From assembly GCA_033964015.1 (NCBI GenBank), contig CM066912.1, positions 34,103,205 through 34,167,204 of the forward strand: a stretch of 64,000 nt of DNA. The letters run 5' to 3'. Below, piece by piece: positions 11,801-23,500 of the stretch. The stretch's first letter is position 1; every line of letters begins with the position of its first letter. The notes below the pieces were generated by a model. It ran no database searches and was not told the DNA's origin. It was given only the letters and a program-made list of their open reading frames with translations. The position numbers were made by a program, and so were the translations under genes. Source of the DNA: Scolanthus callimorphus (lineage: Eukaryota; Cnidaria; Anthozoa; Actiniaria; Edwardsiidae).

Positions 11801-14800
11801 CTCAATCACATCCCAACTGTTGTCTGTTTTCCCAAATGGACTGTCATAGCTGTGCACAAAGAAAACAGTGTTGGGCACTCTAGTAAGAAATCAGAGATGC
11901 GAAACTCCAACCTTCAAAATGTGAGAGATGTTTTGTTTATTGGGGGGGGGGGGGGGAGGGGCAATGTGGGAAAGGGAGAGGAGGGGGGAGGGGGATAAGC
12001 TGGAAATGTGGGGGTCTCCTGTAAAGCATCTGTGGGAAATGAAGAAAAGAAAAGGGCTATGAAATGCAGAAAAAATTCCATGACTCACTTTGGAGGGGGT
12101 TCAGTAAAACTAGGGCCATCCATCAAGAAGCTGAAAGAAAAAAAAGATCAGCCAGTTTTTATTTTTATGGTATATGCTTCATCGCTGAATGTCACAATAG
12201 CTCCTTATTTGAATATGAATGGTCCTTTTGTTTGATAATGCCTCGTTCTATTAGAAGACGACTATATGGCATTCAGCAATGAAGTAGATACCATTTTTAT
12301 TGTACAGAAAATTATTCAGTTATCATTTCATAGATATATATCTTTTTATAGGAAACTAATGCTCGTATTATAAACATGATTTAAATTCATGTCATCTAAA
12401 TAACGTGAACAAGTGGAGAAATTACTTTCAAAGAAAATTAAGGCAACCAAACATTAAATGTCAGATTGCTTGGCAGGTGCCTATAGCACAATTCGACACC
12501 ATGTTTCAACTTATACTGGTTGTGATATATGTACCTATCAAATAGTCCAGTCTGAGATGACATTGCATAATTATCGCTGAAGGATGAAACCTTCCCACTA
12601 GATGGGGTGCTCTGCTCAACTGTCATCATACGGCGGCTGCTGAGTGACTTCGCCCTGTCGACTGTGATCGTGTCCCACTCTGCCTCCAAGACCCATCCCC
12701 AGCCTCTCCAATTGAGCTGCCTTTTTGGGGTCGGCATGCTTCATCTTTCCTAAAGAAGTCAAAAACATTTGGCTTGAACATTTCACATTATATTATCCTG
12801 GCAGTCAATGTGTATATGCCTGTGTGAATCACACACTTTCACAGTATCCTGTTCTTAAGAGCCTGTGTCAGCCACTCCTTTGTTATTGTTTTAGTTTAAT
12901 TGAGAAGACGAATTACGTGCAGAAATCTCTCAATAAATATCTAAAAACAAGTTTCAGATTTGATTTACCAAATTAAATCGAGAACATTGCTCTATCTTCT
13001 CTAAATCGGCCGATGGAAATGGATGGTTTCTCCAACTTGGTATGTTGCTATGCTGTCAAAATGGTGGCTGACACAGGCACTTTAATTTCAAGCCTTGCAG
13101 GTCCAGAAGTCACCACACAACAACAACCCATTCATGCTTGTGGTAAATGGTGTCCAACAAGTATTAAAAATAAAATATTTCCACCAACCTCTTCTTTTGT
13201 ATATGACTGATTTGTAAGCCAGGTTTGTGACATGAGCTCTTCTTCAGCATTTTACTCATCTGCTGTTTTATCTCCTCTCGATTTTTGTCAAATTCCTGAG
13301 CTTTGGATTCAATATCATTGAAGTTGGCCTTGACCTTGGTGGCTCTAGTCCGCCTTTCTTAGCACCAAGCTGCACAAGGTTACAAAAGAGCATAAAAAAT
13401 CAAACATCAAAAGCAATAATAAATCACTGGGAAAAAAAAATCAGACATGGATCCTCATACCTTTTAGAGTTTAAAATCAGGCCTCTGGTACCTTTTAGGT
13501 GGTAAAATTCAAAAACTTTTAGGGTTAAAAATCAGGCCTCTGGTACCTTTTAGGCGAAAAAATTCGAAAATTGCCTCTTAGGGTACCATGATTCTAGCAA
13601 ATCAGGCAAGAATGGTTTTATCAGTATCTCACTTGTTGGTACCTTTTAAGAGTCAAAATCATAACTAAGCCACACCCTTTTTGGTACTTTTAGGGGTAAA
13701 AATTGAAAAATCCAAATGAGCAAACCCACCCCAGAAATATGGGACCCCCCCCCCTCCCCCTGGATGATCTAGACTGGAAGCAGCGAGGGGTACTCAATAC
13801 CAAACAGTTTTTTGTTGGTTTAGAAGTGAGAAGAGTTGTCTGGACTCTTATTTACCATTATAAATTAGCCAATCATATTACAAGAGCACCAACTGTTATG
13901 ATAAGAAGATGTTTTGATGATGAAGCTTTTTTATTGAGGGTTGCACTAAATTAGATAATATACACATGGCCCTCTAACAACAAAACTTAATAAAAATAAA
14001 AAAAATTTCTAAATTTGATGAATAACAGAATGAGGAAGAGTTCAACTCTTGAAAAATAGTAATCTTCTTACCCCCTTCTTTTTATTTCCAGCTGTTTCCT
14101 TGTTCCAATAGTTGGTACTCTGGTCTCTAATATAATGAAAGCAAAGTGTAAGGAACGAATGAGTAAATATAATTTGCATGATTCCAAACAACACATAGCT
14201 GATATTATAATGGACGATTCCAGTTATAGCATTGTTCACGCTGCTGTCATCCATTGTTATCAACAGGACCTACAGTTTTACGTCCTTATTCAAGAAGACA
14301 CAGGTCTAACCAAGGTGTTCTTACCCTACCTTGTTTCTTTGGAGGTGATATACTCAAAGCTCCAACATCCACTTCAACATTTGTATTTGTAGCTGTAAAG
14401 CGAAGGTGCAGATTTCAAGCTTAGACTTTTGAGCTGGCTTTGAAACTTTTTTAAATCTGCATATTATTTGAATCTTAAACAATAATACAAAATGTTACAG
14501 ATTTCTTTTTTTTTACATTACGTTTGTACAGAGTTCCCACAAAAATCCATGGCCTGCACTTTCACCTCCTCTTCCCCCCTCCCCCCCTCCAAGGAAGATA
14601 TTAAAAAAAACTTGTTTTAAAAAGCACATAAACAATTAAATTCTGTAATGTTAACAAATAATCAGGGCCATAAAAAAATTCAGTGAGCATGGAGTGAAAA
14701 ATGGAGCAAATTTTTACTTGAAATTTCATACAAAGACCAATATTTTGTGAATTTGTTCTTGATTATTGTCCTACAATATTGTAGATTGACCTGGTTCAAT

Positions 14801-17800
14801 GGCGTGGATCTCTGAGGCATAAAACAGCCATCATGATTGTAAGTTATTTGATTGTAAGTCCTCCAACATAAAAATAATAAAATAAATGTCTGAGACTGAC
14901 TACCCAGACATGCAGCTTGTAGGCTGAATTGCGCTGGGTCTCATCCTCTCCTTGTCTAGCAGTCATGTACTTTCAAACACTTTGAGTTTCCTCAGAATGA
15001 GGAGACCCTATCTTTCTTTCTTTTCTTTCTTATTTTAGCCAGTTGTCATTAAAATAGCTGATTTCTGACTTTGCACTCTTCTTACCAGGACTATTGCGGC
15101 CACTACTGTTCCCATTAGTAGGGATGGGAATAGCTGCTGGTACTGTGTGTTCAATTTCCTTGAAAAATCCTTCTCCTTGTTATCAGGGCTTAAGGGAGAG
15201 TTTGCCCATGGTGGGTATCAAGATGGAGTATGAGATGGGAGATATTAAAACTAGAATTAGAACAGACTCAGAGTGAAAGACTACAGTGAATACTTTTTCA
15301 TAACAGTGCATGAGCAAACAACCTTGCCTTTGTGTTTGCATGCTTTAGAACTGTGAAACATTACAACACTTTGAATATTATGTTGTACATGACCATAGAT
15401 TGAACATACATGGTTCCATACATTTCTGTGCTTTTGCAGCTAGTGATGCAATCTTTTCTCTGTATAGAAGTGCAACCGGCTGGGAACAATGAATTTAATT
15501 TTGTTTCTGAGGTTGCTTTCTATGGCTGGTGATTAGGAATTGATACTGGTGTTTGAGTTTTCATTAAACTCCTGTTGCATTCATTAGCCTGTATAGCTGT
15601 GACTGACAGGTCAATTCTATGAATTATGTACTATTTACAGGGCATCTGGGGAAGTGCGGTAAAAATGGGCCAAAAAGTGCGGAAAGTGCGGGATTTTTCA
15701 GGAAAAGTGTGGAAAAAAGTGCGGGAAAAACGGTCAAAAGTGCGGTAAAGTGCGGTAATATATCTTTTTTAATTTGCAGTTTTCTGTTGATTTTCTGTTT
15801 GTTTTGTCCCTATTAAAGGTAATTTCGTTGACATTGATAATAGCTAACTTTAAACTATCGAATGATGATCAATTTAGTCAAGAACAATGGAAAAATGCAA
15901 AAAAGAGGGGCTCACCATGCTTGCTTCACACACCATAAGTTATTTAGATTAATGTGCTTACTGGTTGCGTGAAGAAAAACTTGAACCCAAAAATCATAAA
16001 GGCCTATTTCCTGCAGTAAATCAACTCCGTAACATTAATTAACTGCAGGAGTTGTTCATATATTATCAACGTCTTGCAATAATAAATGGTCTAAACTACT
16101 CCAAAATGTAAACTTCGTACGAAAAAAAAAAATCTGTTTCGTCATCACCATCTATGGTAAATGGCTCGGCAGTTTCATAGGCAGGGCATCTGGGGAAGTG
16201 CGGTAAAAAACGGCAAAAAAGTGCGGGATTTTTTAGAAAAAAGTGCGGAAAAAAAAGTGTGAAAAGTGAAAAGTGCGGTAAAAGTGCGGTAATAAATTTC
16301 TTTAATTTGAAGTTTGACGCTTTTGGGGGGATCATAACGAGTCGTTTCTGCTGATTTTCTATTTTTTGCCATTTGTTTTTAAACGTAATTTCGTTGAAGC
16401 TGATATACTGCTAACTTATATAAACTTCGCATGATCAATATTTAGGTCAAGAACAATGAAAAAATGCAAAAAAAGAGGGGCTCTCACATGCTTGCTTGCG
16501 CGGCATCAGTCTTTTAAAACTCTAACCCCTAAAATCACTAAGAGCGCCTATTTCTCATACAATCAACTCCCGCATGCCTTGTTCATAACAATAGAGCAGA
16601 TTTCGTATGACTGTGAAAAGTACCACCACAAAGCTGTTCCGTGCCGCGACCGTGACAGTACCGCGACTACGCGATTTCATTGGCGATTTCATTCCATTAC
16701 AGCAGGCCAGGTTCCGTACGCCACCGCAACAGTACCGTGCCGCATCGCGGCATTTTTCACAGTCATACGAAATCTGCTCTATCTTGCAATAAAGTTCTCC
16801 AAAATGTAAACTTCATGCGTTGTCATCACCATCACCATCTTAATCTAGGGTAAATGGCTCCGGCAGCTTCATAGGATGTTTACGGCGTTTAAGTACAAAT
16901 AAACGAACTTCTAACATCCAACGTTTTTTTCGTTCTCCTGCTATTTGTTTCCGCTAAATACTTGACCAATTTAGCAAATAAAAATCGGGGTCACACGAAA
17001 AACGTTTTGTATTGACCATTTCTTACAAGATCAGCTATTGGCTTATTTCCATCTCAAACTACGATCCAATTAAGCGGGGAAATACGAGTCACAAATCCCT
17101 CACTTGTCGCGCAACATTGCTGCGTTGCAAGTCTAAAGTTTTGTTGCTCGTTTTTCATCAAATTCACAACTTGCTGCGCAACATTTGTTTTGATGATCAC
17201 ACATGCGAGCCCAAGGCGAATTTGGCCCCTTAGCACTTCATCATTCTATTGACTAATCAACTTGAAATGTAGGCAAGATGTTGCGCGACAAGTTGGTGTT
17301 TGATGAAAAATGAGCAACAAAGCCAGAATTTGTGTCTCAAAGTAGACCCGCACTCTACTTCGCGCAACAAATTTTCACAACCTGCAACAAATGTTTTGTT
17401 GCGTGACAAGTTGTGGCGCGAGATGAAAAACGCGCAACATCGATCATCAACTTGCAACGCAACAATGTTGCACGACAAGTTGAGGGATTTTGTGCCTCGT
17501 ATTTCCCGGCTTTACAGATCTCCTGATTGATGGTTTCTTGTACTTATGCTCAAACGGTCTGCTGTGGAACGCCTGGATTTTTTGCATTCGGTGGCGATCG
17601 TATCGGAAGAAAATGGTGGAGATTTTATTAAAATACTTCGCCATCAACATAATAAACTAGGTATTGACCTGCAAATCTTTGAAATTACCGTGTTTAGAAG
17701 GATTTTTCCACAACAATTTTTAGTTATTTTCTTAAAAAAAAGGCGGAAAAGTGCGAAGAAAGAAGTGGGAAAGTGCGGAAAAGTGCGATTTTGGGCAAAA

Positions 17801-19884
17801 GTGCGTAATCGCACTGCCGCACTTCCCCAGATGCCTGTATTTACAAAATGAGTGGCTGTATGTGCTGTATCAGGTTTACAAACATGATGCGTAGCCTTGG
17901 AAAAATTCAACGCTGCTTCTTTCTTTAGTTTCTTGGCCCATGGGATACACAGAGGAAATCACATGAGAGTGTCCATGATTATCATTCACCCTTAATAGCC
18001 ATTCACAAGCTTTAGAATTCAACTTTAAACACTAGATTATAACTGTACCTCTTGTATTTGGCTGTTGTATCTTCTGTTTTGACACTGTGTTGTCTGAAGA
18101 AAGCAGTCTGTAATAAACAAGATCCAAGATTATGGCTAACAGAGCAATACAAGTGACAGGTGACAAGAGAAGGCAAAACTAAACCTATCGTGTTTGTCAT
18201 TCTCAGCCAGAGTAATTGTGGCATTAACACTTGCACAGTGCTTGTTCTGTGTGTACTACAAGTGTCCAGGGACGTCAACCCTAGCACTTCAAATATCTGT
18301 AGACTGTAAATGTATGACAGCAGTCTTTAATTTTTCCTGGGAGACGGAGTGAAAAATCTTGAGACTCCTGGCAAAACCAGGAGAGTTGAAGTCCTTGAAT
18401 GTCAGTCACAGAGACAACAAAGGACACTGAGTTTCACAATAGAATTGGCTGGCAAAGGATATAATAGATTGTGTGGTGCCCTGGATACTGCAGGCTGAGC
18501 AGTATTAGACACAGTACTATTTCCTTTTTGGAATAATACTCAGTGATATAATAATTTCTGTGTGCTGATTGGTCGAGAGGTTTGTTTTCTCTTGCATTGA
18601 AAGGATTGTGAGTGCGTGTGCAAATTTTGTTATAATTGTGAAAAAATCCAACAAAAACAAGTTCTTTTTTTGTCTAAAAACCTTATGAATCAAGTGTCTT
18701 GGTGACTATTTACTGATAATCACAGAGCCTGAGGCGACTAATTGTTAATTGTTAAATATTTGGCCATAATTATTTGTCTATTTTATCTCAAAAAGCCAAG
18801 CCACAGAATTCAAAGTTTGAGGTTTAGTGTTCTACCTTTTGACACTATGGCAAGTTTGAAAAAGGAATAGTTCTGGTATTGTTAAGATCTAACCAGGGAA
18901 TTTATGTTTAATTATTATAATTAGATCTTAAATCGTAAAAATAACAACCAGCCAAAATGTTCTTATTCACTTTAAAACACAATGATCTTAAAAATTGAGA
19001 GACTGAAACCTTGGAAAAAAGGGTAGATAGATACACATAACATATTTGTTTTAGAGTATTACCAGATAATCAGGTGATATAAAGTTGTTTAATTTTTATT
19101 GCCAGAACAAAGAACATTTCAGCAATTTAAATATAAAAAAGTCAAGTTATCTCAAGTCGAATATATTAGCCAGATAACGGTGCTTAAAAAACAATAACTT
19201 TAATTACTTTTCGCAATGGCAAATTGCTATGATATGGCAAGTTTAATATTATTAAATAACTAGAACGACGGGAAAATTTCAGTCCAATTTTAAGTCGTTC
19301 TAGAACTAGAAGAAGAAAAAATACATTACCGCTTTGGCATTGCCTCCAACTTGCATTGCTCTTAGCTGATGCCACGTCCAGTTAGTATCTAGCTGTGTGG
19401 ATCTGTGAGATTAAATCATGAATAATTCTAGAACTAGTAAAATACTTTACTGAATGAACTTATAACACGTCCTGACTGTCGAGTCTCGTCACACAGAAAT
19501 CGACGACCTTGTGGGTTTTTTTGCTTGAAATCGGAGCCATGTTTTGTTATTCTAAAGTCAGCATCTACGGAACTAGTAATTAAAGCTCTGAAAAGTTTGT
19601 TCTTACCGTATAAAGGACAGATGTACCCCAAGAGAACGATGGACGGCTGAACATCGATACAGAGGAAGACACCATAAGTGACTGAGGCCCATGTTGGGTT
19701 GTTGTGACCACAGTCGAAACACATCTGAAAAGATCCAAGAAACGTCATGAAAATCAGAATTTCACTCTACAAAGATTTAAACTGATAATGAAGTATCCGT
19801 TCGACGTACTTTGTTGTCGGCCTGCTGTTTTAATCGCTTGAAAATGGCCGCGATATCCTTAGAGTTTACTGGAGGCTCCGCCAT
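8849..19884 (-). CDS. ARFGAP2/3: ADP-ribosylation factor GTPase-activating protein 2/3
   Basis: This is the GAP that triggers GTP hydrolysis on Arf1 during COPI coat cycling at the Golgi. Exons read on the minus strand: 19,810-19,884 ([11 protein letters not shown] start), 19,607-19,724 (zinc finger [17 protein letters not shown] and FLCID), 19,330-19,402 ([17 protein letters not shown]), 18,049-18,107 ([17 protein letters not shown]), 15,086-about 15,176 ([11 protein letters not shown]), 14,330-14,392 ([13 protein letters not shown]), 14,072-14,126 (basic GNKKKG), 13,189-13,369 ([18 protein letters not shown]), 12,535-12,749 ([17 protein letters not shown]), 10,460-about 10,560 ([15 protein letters not shown]) and 8,849-8,942 ([12 protein letters not shown]). 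The exon after 18,049 (the RAAQLYREK region) and the last exon were not found. The fourth zinc-finger cysteine codon is broken by one missing base at about 19,653. Further one-base breaks lie near 14,095, 13,345, 13,246 and 12,660. I read these as assembly errors. Exon order and phases fit ARFGAP2/3, not ARFGAP1. Confidence 0.93.
10202..10241 (+). pseudogene. 5' fragment of U2 snRNA
   Basis: Forty bases match the highly conserved 5' end of U2 snRNA from memory, starting ATCGCTTCTCGGCCTTTTGG and running through the branch-point-pairing TGTAGTAT. The match then stops abruptly at TTGAATATTTGGAGCG; stem-loops IIb to IV and the Sm site are absent. It is a truncated U2-derived sequence, not a working gene. 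It lies in the ARFGAP2/3 region, in sense on the plus strand. Confidence 0.85.
10713..11041. mobile_element. fold-back MITE family A, two overlapping copies
   Basis: Terminal inverted repeats read CATTCTCGAACCCAGAGCTC on the left and GAGCTCTGGGTACGAGAATG on the right. The interior holds a conserved GACGCATGCGCGAGATTT, a GTTGAGAGAAA segment and CCAATCAGCGA. A second left end at about 10,826 shows that one copy is inserted in or duplicated beside another. A G12 run splits the first left end. The family recurs at least seven more times in this window. Confidence 0.85.
11366..11562. repeat. fold-back element
   Basis: GATCTCCTCGGCTTGGGCGT near 11,370 is the inverted partner of ACGCCCCAGCGAGGAGGTCT near 11,545, with TTTGTTTG and AACAAAGAAAG pairing further in. 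A half copy stands at about 30,290-30,362. No coding capacity. Confidence 0.7.
12855..13085. mobile_element. TTAA-flanked MITE family C, copy 1
   Basis: The element lies between two TTAA tetramers, with inverted ends GAGCCTGTGTCAGCCACTCC and GTGGCTGACACAGGCACT. TTAA target duplication is the hallmark of piggyBac-type transposases. It sits in an ARFGAP2/3 intron. Other copies are at 35,808-36,042 and 61,078-61,289. Confidence 0.8.
16594..16779. mobile_element. TA-flanked MITE family D, copy 1
   Basis: Inverted ends GAGCAGATTTCGTATGACTG and CAGTCATACGAAATCTGCTC are flanked by TA on both sides. The paralogous left-end repeat at about 16,055-16,075 lacks this insert and preserves an empty site. 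TA duplication suggests Tc1/mariner-type mobilisation. Copies with the end GAGCGGATTTCACATGACTG occur at 30,368 and 44,198. Confidence 0.8.
17075..17508. repeat. long fold-back element nested in the hAT-like element
   Basis: GGGAAATACGAGTCACAAAT on the left pairs with the inverse of GTGCCTCGTATTTCCC on the right, and the arms continue through GACAAGTTG and GCAACATTG motifs. The interior is full of short GCGCAACA/TTGTTGCG words in both orientations. No reading frame of note. Confidence 0.75.
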
Positions 19885-20507
19885 CTTGATTTTTCTGCCA
19901 CACGAACAACCTTGGATACGTCATCATTAGATAAGTCACGTGGGTAGCCGGTAGGAACCGGAAGTCCCTAGCTAACTAGATCAACTAGATCCGCTTTTGT
20001 TGGCGAATAAACTTCCGGTTGAATCTTCTTGTATTAAAACTACTTTGCTTGGTGTCATTCCTTACATGTATAATATATGAATTGTAGTCTTAGCTCGTCT
20101 TCAAGTCCCTGTCATCATAGTGCAACCATGCATTGCATTGGTATGGCGATCTGGGTATTTTGCATTTTGCAAAGTGAGAGAGTTAGTACATGCCAGTCGC
20201 AGCTAACAGCTATTTTTTCTTAACTTTAACTCCACTTTTCTCCTGCTTCTTTCACCCTTTTTGTCTATTTTGCTAATTTTTCCCAGTTCTTTCATTCTTC
20301 CTGTGAACACACCACAGGCGTTCCGCGCGCGTTAAGTTCCCGCCAAAAATGCAAATGAGAGGCGCGCGCGTCCCATCTGTTTTTATTTTACTTTTTTGTT
20401 GAAACAAATATTTCACTGCAACACAAGCAGTTGCTTCAGCTCGGAAAAAATACAGGCGAAAATTCCTTGAAAGATGCCGTGATTTTGTTTGTTTCAAGAC
20501 AGAAACA
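19885..20507. promoter_or_regulatory. head-to-head promoter region of ARFGAP2/3 and SYCP1
   Basis: The two start codons face away from each other, 623 bp apart. Between them lie a CACGTG E-box (about 19,937), a consensus ETS site AACCGGAAGT at about 19,955 and a second, opposite one, AACTTCCGGTT, at about 20,010, plus a TACGTCA half CRE at about 19,918. No TATA box is obvious near either start. These features suit a housekeeping-type bidirectional promoter; promoter activity itself is inference. Confidence 0.5.
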
Positions 20508-23500
20508 ATGCAGGTCCAACTCCAACAGAAACAATATAACCCACAGGCTATTTTCAAAACTTCCAGCTCAGTTCCAACCTCAAATTTCTTGAATTTCACA
20601 AGCAACAGAGCTTTTACTCAGAGCCATCAACAACTCAATATTCGACGGTAAATCCTCAAGGCAACACTTTATTTCGACAAGTAACTCCTGTCCGCCAAAG
20701 AGAAAAAGGTATTCAACTTTTCACCACTTAATTTTATTTGTTTGCTATGTCATGGTGCTACTGAAGCGCGATTTCCCCTTTTATTTCTTTCCAATTTTGA
20801 AACACTTTAAACTTATTATTTTTAAGAAATCGAGAAAGAAAAGGTCAATACACCTGAAAGACTTCAATCCCTGCACACTAAACTGCATCAGGAAGCTGAA
20901 AAGATACGGAAATGGAAAACGTCAACTGAACTGGAAATAAAGGAAAAGGTAGCTAAAATGTTTCACAAACATGACAAGCTCGTAAGTAATAAAACAATCG
21001 AGAAATCCACAATCACAAATCCGAACAGTTGCCATGATGTAGATTGACCATATTTTTACACAGTCGCGTGCACTTTACGTTTAAAATTCCGCCTGATACT
21101 CAGGCGAGACTGGTATAAATCTTAAAATAAGTTACTTGTCATTCTGTGTTTTAATTATTCTCAGGTCTCTGAGTGCAGCCAGCAACTTTCTCTCACTTTT
21201 TCATTTTCATTTTTCTTGTGTCTAGGAGAGGAAACTTCAGGAAGCGAGCCAAAAAGTTGAAGCCCAAAAGAAATCTATTTTAGAACTTCAGGTAATAGTA
21301 ATACAAAATTTATTAAAAACATAACTTTGCATGTATTGTCATAGCAATTTTAAATTATTTTGAATCATAGCCTAAATTCAGGATTTTCATTGCAGCTCCA
21401 AAATGAGAATTTGAGCTCCAAACTGCAGGTTGAACTTTCTCAACGAGAGGAGGTTGAACACAAGTAAGTGCTGACACACAGGTAACTTTAAATATCCAGA
21501 ATTTTGAGAAAGGTGTAGTTTTGTGCCCTTATTCAGCCCCACCTTTGTTATTGCAGTGATGAGGCGAGGTGATTTGGATAGGGGTGTAGAAAAGACTTCA
21601 ATTTTACAAAACACACCTTCCTTTTTCAAGACCTAAACAGAACAATTCCATTTTAGAAATCATCACTGCAAACTAGCACTCCCTAAAATCTAAAACCCAA
21701 TGGTTACATTGAATGCCTGTAATGCACTAGTCATTTGTTTCCACCCACCCCCAAACCCCGCGACATAGCAGGGGAATATGAAACAGATGTTGTCAAATTT
21801 GAAATAATTCCACCGCCTACCAGGGGAGAACGCCTTGGCAAATTCCCTACACCCCGGGGAAACATTTCCTACACCCAAGGGACAAATTCCATCCACAAGA
21901 TGGATACAAGAAACTTTACTAATACTATCAAAACCAGTAGAGTGTCTTTGCCGAAATGAAAAAGACAGGTGTTTTGTTTCCCCCGCCAATTCCCCCCGCA
22001 GGTTATCTGAGCCATAGCAAATTTGAAGTAAACTCCCTGGGGATCGGGGCACGAATACAAGACAAACCACTGATATTTCCCCCACTATTGCCTGGCAAAA
22101 TCCCCGCATGTCACGGGGTTGGGGGTCGGTTGAAGCAAATGAATAGTGCATAACATCTCCCCCAATTTGCCCTAGTGACCTCTTCCCATTTTTTTCTTTT
22201 CTTTTTTACAACAAACTCTTGTGCAATCCTGTAACATAAAGGATTATTGCAACCCGAGACATGTGCAATGCATTGAAAGACCATGTGTCTAAAGTGGAGG
22301 AGAACATGCTAAAAGGTACTTGTTCAGTATTTATTAGAATTTTGTATATTGGGCTACCCAGCCAATAAGCATGATTAGGTAGTGATAGGTTGAGAGCAAG
22401 CTGTGATTGCCAAGCTGTGATTTTATGTATCAGGAAATAGTTCTTGCTATGGATTCTAAACAAGGGGCCCTGTGGCTGGGGAGGCTCAATTTTTTTCTGG
22501 ACACACCCAGTTTGACACTTTTAAGGGCTCATATTCAAATTATTTATTCCGACCAGCATCACCCCGTCAATATGTGGGTTGCCCTTCCCCATGAGCTCCA
22601 TAAATTATTTAGAGGAAGGCTGTCATAACATTTTCAGGTGAAGGAGATCGTGATGAACTGAGGTTCCTAGAGAAGCAGCGTATCGAACAGTATCAGGTGC
22701 GTCACCAGTCATAACACACTAACCGGAAGAATCCGTAAAGGAACATTGGCAAGAACTATATAAATCAATTCCCCTAAGAGTAACTGTCTAAATCGACTCA
22801 AACCGTATATCGTTTTCTAGCATATTAGACATATAGAACAATAAAGTTTTGTCTAAAACAACTCGGTGGCATTTCAATTAGTATTGTCAACAGTTTATTA
22901 ATGAAAACAATGGAAATGGATGTACTGCTGTACTATTCGCGTTCTTCAAGAATGCACCATTTTCTTCATTGACACTAACTGTGCATGCTCGATGTCGCAG
23001 ATTTCAACGAATAACGAACATTTCCATCGTGCGCAGATATCTTGGCTCAAAATATAAAATTTCCTATTTATTAGTGGAATTTATTCGAGATTCAAACAAT
23101 CTTATTTAAGCAAAATATTAAATGGACCCAAGGCACGTTCCAATTTTTGTATTACTGCAGGAGCTGGTGGTGAAATTTCAAGAGATGCAAATTGAACACA
23201 CCAAGAAGTATGAAGACATAAAGATGCGATGTAAGTTGAATTAAATGATCTTTTACCAATTTTGATGGATGATGGAATATTTGTTCTGAGTAGCGCTCTG
23301 TACTGCTACATTATTTTTTTAAATACCTGTATGTAAACAGATTTTAGAATTCACTTGCCCACTGACGACATGATGAGAAAGTTAAATGGTGTTCACGTTA
23401 CAGTAAACCTTAAACGCGTTTGGCCACATTTAGATTTTGCTTTATTTGTCACGATTTTATTATTTCCAATAGATAATGATGAAAAAACGCAGCATGCACA

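Larger units (their letters stand above)
15638..17837. mobile_element. hAT-like non-autonomous DNA transposon with nested insertions
   Basis: The left end reads CAGGGCATCTGGGGAAGTGC and the right end is its inverse, GCACTTCCCCAGATGCCTG. Both ends carry many subterminal AAAGTGCGG repeats, as hAT elements often do. The flanking hexamer TATTTA occurs at 15,632-15,637 and 17,838-17,843. The left 540 bp (15,638 onward) is repeated directly at 16,182 onward. No transposase frame is visible. Two other elements (16,594-16,779 and 17,075-17,508) sit inside it. It occupies the ARFGAP2/3 intron between the exons at 18,049 and 15,176. Confidence 0.8.

Noticed and set aside
16456..16809. 117-codon frame near 16,456
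   Set aside because: It lies wholly inside the hAT-like element and crosses the nested MITE; no protein motif.
17644..17910. Missing ARFGAP2/3 exon read as [16 protein letters not shown] near 17,900-17,935
   Set aside because: It has some resemblance to the expected YREKL region, but no acceptor gives the needed phase and the frame runs into the hAT-like terminus.
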